Assembly: GCF_001547935.1 (NCBI RefSeq)
Contig: NZ_AP014635.1
Coordinates: 3,286,001 to 3,350,000, forward strand
Source of the DNA: Vibrio tritonius
GTDB lineage: Bacteria; Pseudomonadota; Gammaproteobacteria; Enterobacterales; Vibrionaceae
Direction: 5' to 3'
DNA: 64,000 nt
Below the pieces are notes generated by a model. That model searched no databases and was not told the DNA's origin. It saw nothing but the letters and a program-made list of their open reading frames with translations. Shown piece after piece: positions 58,061-64,000 of this stretch (positions within the stretch are counted from its first letter, which is position 1; every line of letters starts with the position of its first letter). The position numbers were made by a program, and so were the translations under genes.

Positions 58061-60853
58061 CTAGTGGGCTTGTTCCCAGTTGTCACCATGACCCACTTCC
58101 GCCACAAGTGGCACGTTGAGCTCTGCTGCCGATTCCATCAATTCTTGTACTTTACTTTCAATTTCGGACAAAGCTTCCTCTTTCACTTCAAAAACCAATT
58201 CATCGTGTACTTGCATTAGCAATTTCACGCGACCATCACCTTCTTTCTCAATCCACTCATCCACCAGCAGCATCGCTTTTTTAATGATATCCGCGGCTGT
58301 ACCTTGCATTGGCGCGTTGATCGCCGCTCGTTCAGCAGCCTTACGACGCATACCATTACGTGATTGAATTTCAGGTAAATGTAAGCGGCGGCCGTAGATG
58401 GTCTCAACATACCCTTTTTCTGCAGCTCGGCTGCGCGTATCTTCCATATACTGCATTACACCAGGATAACGCTCAAAGTAAGTATCCATGTAGTGCTGCG
58501 CTTCGCCACGAGGAATACCTAGCTGTTTTGCTAGACCAAACGCGCTCATACCATAAATCAGACCAAAGTTAACCGCTTTAGCGCGACGACGCTGCTCGCT
58601 GGTAACATGGTCAATCGTGGTGCCCAAGATTTCTGCCGCTGTCGCTGCGTGAATATCTTTACCTTGTTGGAACGCTTCCAATAACGCTTTGTCGCCTGAA
58701 AGATGCGCCATAATACGCAACTCAATTTGCGAGTAGTCGACCGCCATGATTTTCCAACCATGTGGTGCAACAAACGCTTGGCGAATACGGCGACCTTCTT
58801 CGTTACGAATAGGAATATTCTGTAAGTTAGGATCCGTTGACGACAAACGCCCTGTTGCCGTAACCGCTTGATGATAGGAAGTATGCACACGTCCAGTCGT
58901 TGGGTTAATCATCTTCGGCAGTTTATCGGTGTAAGTCGATTTCAGTTTGGCCAAGCCACGATATTCTAAAATGACTGCAGGCAATGGGTAATCTAATGCC
59001 AGTTCTTGTAGAACTTCTTCATTGGTCGAAGGTGCGCCTGACGGCGTTTTCTTCACCACCGGCAATTGCATTTTTTCAAACAGAATGGTTTGCAGTTGTT
59101 TTGGTGAACTTAAATTGAATTTCTCACCTGCAATCTCATAGGCTTTGAGCTCTAGCTCATCGAGACGCTGGGCAATTTCTTGCGACTGAGCCCCAAGCAA
59201 CATGTCATCAATCAGTACTCCTGTACGCTCGATACGAGACAGGACAGGAACAAGCGGCACTTCAATTTCACGATAAACCTTTTGTAATTCAGGCTCGTTT
59301 TCCATTAATGATTGGATTTGGTTGTGCAAACGCAAAGTCACATCAGCATCTTCCGCTGCATAAGGCGCAGCTTGTTCAAGATCGATTTGGTTAAAGGTGA
59401 TTTGAGCTTTACCCTTACCCGCAATCTGCTCAAATGAAATACAGCTGTGTTGTAAGAAACGCAGAGCAAGACTGTCCATATCATGCTTGCCACCCACACT
59501 GTTGTAAACGTAGGAAGCGAGCATAGTATCGTGCTTGATACCTTGCATATGAATATCGTAACGCGCTAACACGCTAGCATCGTACTTCAAATTCTGACCA
59601 ATTTTACCCTGCTGAGGGTTTTCTAGCAGCGGTTTTAATTGTGCAAGTACCCAATCACGCGATAGCTGCTCTGGAGCATCGAGGTAATCATGAGCAACGG
59701 GAACGTAAGCCGCCTCCCCCTCATTGATGGCAAAAGAGAGACCAACAAGATTCGCAACCATGTAATCAAGGCTGTCGGTTTCAGTATCAAAAGCAAATTC
59801 ATCAGCTGCGGTTAATTTCTCTAACCACGTATTGAACTCTGTTTCTGTCAGTACTGTTTTATATTGGCTACGATCGATTTTAGTCGCCATAGAGATGGCT
59901 TCTGCTGCTTTTTCTGGGGCGTTATAACGCCCTGCAGCAGACTTCTCGTCAGCCACAACTGTACCATCCCCACCTTCTAAAAGTTCAGATAGCCATGATT
60001 TGAACGCCATTTTGCCGTACATCTCAATAAGCTCATCTTTGGCCGGAGTTTCCTTTAATAGGCTTTCTGGTGTAAACGGCATATCAACGTCTAACTTGAT
60101 TGTCGCCAGCTTATAAGACAGATACGCATTATCTCGATTATCCTCTAACTTCTTAGCCATGGTTTTTGAACCACGAAAACCCAGCGGTGCAATTTTATCG
60201 AGGTTATCGTACAACTCATCCAAACCACCTATTCCCTGCAATAATGCTAAAGCTGTCTTTTCACCAACACCGGGAACACCAGGAATGTTATCAACCTTAT
60301 CTCCCATAAGAGCGAGATAATCGATGATCAACTCTGGTGGTATACCAAACTTATCAATCACACCTTCGCGATCCATCACCACATTCGTCATGGTATTGAT
60401 CAAGGTAACGTTATCGTCGACAAGTTGAGCCATATCTTTATCACCGGTACTGATCAACACCGGCATTCCTGCTTTTGATGCTTGGCTAGCGAGCGTACCA
60501 ATAACATCATCGGCTTCCACCCCTGTTTCACAAATCAGAGGCAAGCCTAAAGCTTTAATAATTTTATGCAGTGGTTCTATTTGGCAACGTAACTCATCTG
60601 GCATCGATGGACGATTGGCTTTGTACTCCGGATACATGTCATCACGAAATGTTTTGCCTTTCGCATCAAATACAACAGCAATACGCTCGGACGCAAATTG
60701 ACGCATCATACTGCGAACCATGTTTACGACACCGTAAATGGCATTAGTTGGAATCTCACCGTTACTCATCGTGCCGGGATAGGCATGGAACGCACGGTAT
60801 AAATAAGAAGAACCATCGATAAGAATGAGTGGGTTATCAGGTATGCTGGCCAT
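58061..60853 (-). CDS. polA: DNA polymerase I
   Basis: PolA fills gaps and removes RNA primers. The protein has 930 residues from the ATG at 60853. The 5' nuclease domain (about 1-300) starts [16 protein letters not shown] and keeps GVEADDVIG; the 3'-5' exonuclease (about 325-515) has [12 protein letters not shown]; the polymerase domain has motif [17 protein letters not shown], motif [20 protein letters not shown] and motif [11 protein letters not shown]. All three activities look intact. An in-frame TTG at 60871 is less likely. Confidence 0.98.
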   Translation of the reverse strand: MASIPDNPLILIDGSSYLYRAFHAYPGTMSNGEIPTNAIYGVVNMVRSMMRQFASERIAVVFDAKGKTFRDDMYPEYKANRPSMPDELRCQIEPLHKIIKALGLPLICETGVEADDVIGTLASQASKAGMPVLISTGDKDMAQLVDDNVTLINTMTNVVMDREGVIDKFGIPPELIIDYLALMGDKVDNIPGVPGVGEKTALALLQGIGGLDELYDNLDKIAPLGFRGSKTMAKKLEDNRDNAYLSYKLATIKLDVDMPFTPESLLKETPAKDELIEMYGKMAFKSWLSELLEGGDGTVVADEKSAAGRYNAPEKAAEAISMATKIDRSQYKTVLTETEFNTWLEKLTAADEFAFDTETDSLDYMVANLVGLSFAINEGEAAYVPVAHDYLDAPEQLSRDWVLAQLKPLLENPQQGKIGQNLKYDASVLARYDIHMQGIKHDTMLASYVYNSVGGKHDMDSLALRFLQHSCISFEQIAGKGKAQITFNQIDLEQAAPYAAEDADVTLRLHNQIQSLMENEPELQKVYREIEVPLVPVLSRIERTGVLIDDMLLGAQSQEIAQRLDELELKAYEIAGEKFNLSSPKQLQTILFEKMQLPVVKKTPSGAPSTNEEVLQELALDYPLPAVILEYRGLAKLKSTYTDKLPKMINPTTGRVHTSYHQAVTATGRLSSTDPNLQNIPIRNEEGRRIRQAFVAPHGWKIMAVDYSQIELRIMAHLSGDKALLEAFQQGKDIHAATAAEILGTTIDHVTSEQRRRAKAVNFGLIYGMSAFGLAKQLGIPRGEAQHYMDTYFERYPGVMQYMEDTRSRAAEKGYVETIYGRRLHLPEIQSRNGMRRKAAERAAINAPMQGTAADIIKKAMLLVDEWIEKEGDGRVKLLMQVHDELVFEVKEEALSEIESKVQELMESAAELNVPLVAEVGHGDNWEQAH

Positions 60854-60985
60854 AATCTGTTTGCTGTCCAATTGGGATAATCTATTTTTACTAAGGATGC
60901 CACGACTGCCGATTCGTTTCTACGTTACGACAGCTTAGAGTACAAACATTCCATTGTTTAATATTTCCACGATCCACCACCACCC

Positions 60986-61180
60986 TGTGGATAACTCTGT
61001 TCATATATTTTATCCACTGGTTATTAAACACCAATAAACAACACCCCAATTAAAAATAAGCCACTGTTTTGTAATGATTTTTTATTAGATCGAACTTTTA
61101 ATAATGGATCGATCATCAATTTCACTTTGTGGACAAGATTATGGCGAAACTTTTCTAAGCTATGGGATCACGATCGGATC
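60986..61180. promoter_or_regulatory. DnaA boxes and dense GATC sites upstream of polA
   Basis: A perfect DnaA box (minus) lies at 60986-60994, with one-mismatch boxes at 61010-61018 (plus) and 61129-61137 (minus). Six GATC sites occur between 61088 and 61180 (61088, 61107, 61111, 61166, 61172, 61177). The combination resembles DnaA/SeqA-bound DNA. The gap 60854-61271 contains no gene; it should include the polA promoter. Confidence 0.5.
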
Positions 61181-61271
61181 TTAGTGAAGAAACTTTCAAC
61201 AATTCTCTCAGATAACGAGAAGAAAAAAGAACCGTTGGATAAAGTGAGGATAAAAATAAGAAGAGTTAAAA

Positions 61272-61482
61272 TAAAAAAAGCGACATCATAAGATGTCGCC
61301 TAGCGATACAGGTTGAAGCCAATTTAGAACCAGCCCCACCATAAAGCCTAAATTACACTGGAAGCAATGTGAGCAATGTCGTGTCAAAAAGAACTCTTGC
61401 ACTTCTTATCCACTTACCGCTTAAGACCAAGAATGTTCAGAACCGATAAAACGTTTAAGAAAGAGCGTCATTCCCTAAGACA
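61272..61482 (-). ncRNA. ryhB: RyhB-like iron-stress small RNA
   Basis: The minus strand contains the conserved RyhB core CACGACATTGCTCACATTGC continuing TTCCAGT (61383-61357), nearly identical to E. coli. It ends in a terminator GCGACATC-TTAT-GATGTCGC with seven T (61299-61273). A promoter with Fur boxes lies directly upstream. The predicted length of about 211 bases fits the long Vibrio RyhB rather than the 90-base E. coli form. RyhB is known to lower expression of iron-using proteins under iron starvation. Confidence 0.93.
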
Positions 61483-61487
61483 TGGTT

Positions 61488-61541
61488 AATAATAATTATT
61501 CTCATTTAATAGTCAACATTTAAATGAGAAAAAATCTCATT
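61488..61541 (-). promoter_or_regulatory. ryhB promoter with two Fur boxes
   Basis: A TTGACT -35 box (61516-61511) and TATTAT -10 box (61494-61489) are 16 bp apart on the minus strand. Fur box 1, AATAATAATTATTCTCATT (61488-61506), matches the Vibrio consensus at all but one defined position and covers the -10 and spacer. Fur box 2, AATGAGAAAAAATCTCATT (61523-61541), has two mismatches and lies just upstream of -35. Confidence 0.85.
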
Positions 61542-61590
61542 TATTTTTTATACGTGTCACAAAAGTGATCTGTTTCGCAATTTAATAGGC

Positions 61591-61620
61591 AAAAAAAAGG
61601 GCTAACACAAGTTAACCCTT
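61591..61620 (-). terminator. terminator of hemB
   Basis: AAGGGCTAAC-ACAA-GTTAACCCTT forms a 10-bp stem with one mismatch; the minus strand then has eight T. It lies 25 bp after the hemB stop. Confidence 0.85.
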
Positions 61621-61645
61621 TCAATACATTTCAATCGTATTTCGA

Positions 61646-62836
<1,191 letters not shown>

Positions 62837-62884
62837 CTATTGACGTATACTACCCGCCAACCTAAGTAACGTTGAGATGAGACC

Positions 62885-63646
62885 ATGATTGATACTCACG
62901 CCCATATTTATGCTGCAGAATTTGATGCTGACCGAGATGAGGTCGTCAAACGCGCTCTAGAGCAAGGAGTAGAACAAATTCTACTACCGAATATCAATTT
63001 GGAATCCATCGATCCAATGCTCGCAACCGAAGCAGCCTACCCTAGCGTCTGTCGTTCGATGATGGGATTACACCCTACCGACGTTAACGCCGATTTTGAA
63101 ACCACATTAGCCACCATGTACGACTGGTTTGATCGCCACCCTTTTATTGCCGTAGGTGAAATTGGTATCGACCTGTATTGGGATAAAACATTCAAACAAG
63201 AGCAAGAGATTGCTTTTGTCACTCAGCTAGGTTGGGCAAAAGAAAAGAACCTCCCAGTGGTCATTCACACCAGAGATTCGATGGAAGATACCATTACTCT
63301 GCTTGCTAAAGAGCAAGATGGTCGTTTACAAGGCGTATTCCACTGTTTTGGAGGTTCGGTAGAAGAAGCACAAAAGATAAATGAGTTAGGATTTCACTTA
63401 GGTTTAGGTGGCGTATCAACCTTCAAAAATGGTGGCATGGATAAAGTGATCCCACATCTCGATCTCAACTATGTAATTCTAGAGACCGATTGTCCTTACC
63501 TTGCACCAGTGCCTCATCGTGGTAAACGCAATGAGCCAGCTTACACTAAATTGGTACTAGAGCGAATTGCAGACCTCACCATGTCAAATGTTTGTCAGAT
63601 AGACAAAATCACGACAAATAATGCTAAGAAATTGTTTAGGTTATAG
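62885..63646 (+). CDS. TatD-family metal-dependent hydrolase
   Basis: A 253-residue TIM-barrel hydrolase with metal ligands His5 and His7 (DTHAHIY), Glu in VGEIGIDLYWD, His in VVIHTRD, His in VFHCFGGS and Asp in LETDCPYLAP. TatD enzymes act as 3'-5' DNases in repair or cell death. The late motif APVPHRGKRNEP resembles E. coli YcfH as much as TatD, so the exact ortholog is left open. It is divergent from hemB, 195 bp apart. Confidence 0.9.
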   Translation: MIDTHAHIYAAEFDADRDEVVKRALEQGVEQILLPNINLESIDPMLATEAAYPSVCRSMMGLHPTDVNADFETTLATMYDWFDRHPFIAVGEIGIDLYWDKTFKQEQEIAFVTQLGWAKEKNLPVVIHTRDSMEDTITLLAKEQDGRLQGVFHCFGGSVEEAQKINELGFHLGLGGVSTFKNGGMDKVIPHLDLNYVILETDCPYLAPVPHRGKRNEPAYTKLVLERIADLTMSNVCQIDKITTNNAKKLFRL

Positions 63647-63758
63647 TTATAAATCTATAGATAGCATTTAAATAAAAATTACTGTGGCATAGATCCCATT
63701 ATTGACGATATATTACATATACCATTCAGGGTATTACTATCAAAAAAATATATACGTC

Positions 63759-63917
63759 ATGGCTAATCAAACTACTCTAGACAGTGCTCAGCACCGTGCA
63801 AAATGTGATCATAAAAATCACCTTCAGCGACAACATCGCACCGTATGGCAAAAACTTACTGGTGTTAAAGAAGTATATATCTGCCGTCAATGCGGTGAGA
63901 AGGTGGTTGTAAAATAG
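63759..63917 (+). CDS. small zinc-ribbon-like protein
   Basis: A 52-residue basic protein from the ATG at 63759. It has one Cys/His group (AKCDHKNHLQRQH) and a C-terminal CRQCGEKV pair, which could bind one zinc ion. It does not belong to a family I can name. The ribosome site is weak and an upstream TTG could add 19 residues. Nothing further is visible in the last 83 bases of the window. Confidence 0.6.
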   Translation: MANQTTLDSAQHRAKCDHKNHLQRQHRTVWQKLTGVKEVYICRQCGEKVVVK

Positions 63918-64000
63918 AAGTGCTATTGATTCGTTTTAGAACGACCAACAAATCACTCCAAAACAGAACAACCAAACATTAAAAAAAGAAGCGGCTTTGA

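Noticed and set aside
60854..61271. Replication origin of the chromosome
   Set aside because: Chromosome I oriC of Vibrio lies near mnmG/mioC, genes absent here; the DnaA/GATC cluster is kept as a regulatory candidate only.

Overview
The window is a Gammaproteobacterial chromosome segment that reads as Vibrio, probably the large chromosome. Supporting evidence: an rrn operon whose 16S-23S spacer carries tRNA-Glu, tRNA-Lys and tRNA-Val; E. coli-like synteny blocks (murI-btuB-trmA-yijD-fabR-sthA; dinF/lexA/dgkA/plsB; ftsYEX-rpoH; lptM-lysA-dapF-yigA-xerC-yigB; cyaY/cyaA-hemCDXY; spf-polA); a Vibrio-style RyhB gene between polA and hemB; and a CdgJ-type EAL-HDOD gene next to dps. Species cannot be fixed by reading. 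The window is almost entirely core genome: I see no insertion sequence, prophage, integron or CRISPR array. Gene identities come from motifs and remembered family features, not from searches.

Layout. 1-3.2 kb: 5' end of 23S rRNA, three tRNAs, complete 16S and two rrn promoters, all minus strand. 3.4-10.9 kb: membrane-anchored RRM protein, murI, btuB with a cobalamin riboswitch and terminator, trmA, yijD-fabR and sthA. 10.9-20.2 kb: MATE pump, a methyltransferase with a Fur-type site, lexA with two SOS boxes, dgkA, plsB, ubiCA, a FliL-like protein and glpEG. 20.2-27.2 kb: a DnaA-box cluster, rpoH, ftsYEX, rsmD-yhhL, yhgN, and yecH-like and yhhN-like genes. 27.2-38.7 kb is the most variable part: AT-rich DNA, a 26-residue membrane peptide, an acyltransferase, dps with an OxyR-type site, a CdgJ-like protein, pldB-yigL, a lipoprotein, a DTW protein and a FIST-GGDEF-EAL protein. 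38.8-54 kb: the dapF-xerC operon, cyaY, cyaA, the hem operon, hemN and yihI. 54-64 kb: a secreted GH43 arabinofuranosidase that looks like an insertion, engB, Spot 42, polA, RyhB, hemB, a TatD-family hydrolase and a small zinc-ribbon protein.

How it works together. Haem synthesis is strongly represented (hemC, hemD, hemX, hemY, hemN, hemB), and an iron-responsive sRNA lies beside hemB. Envelope building (murI, plsB, dgkA, ftsEX, ftsY, lptM, dapF/lysA), quinone synthesis (ubiCA) and global regulators (rpoH, lexA, cyaA, Spot 42, RyhB) fill most of the rest. The observations most worth checking are the RyhB locus with two Fur boxes, two DnaA-box clusters (one with six GATC sites in 93 bp), interleaved inverted repeats before sthA, the 26-residue peptide gene, and the terminator-like hairpin in front of hemN.
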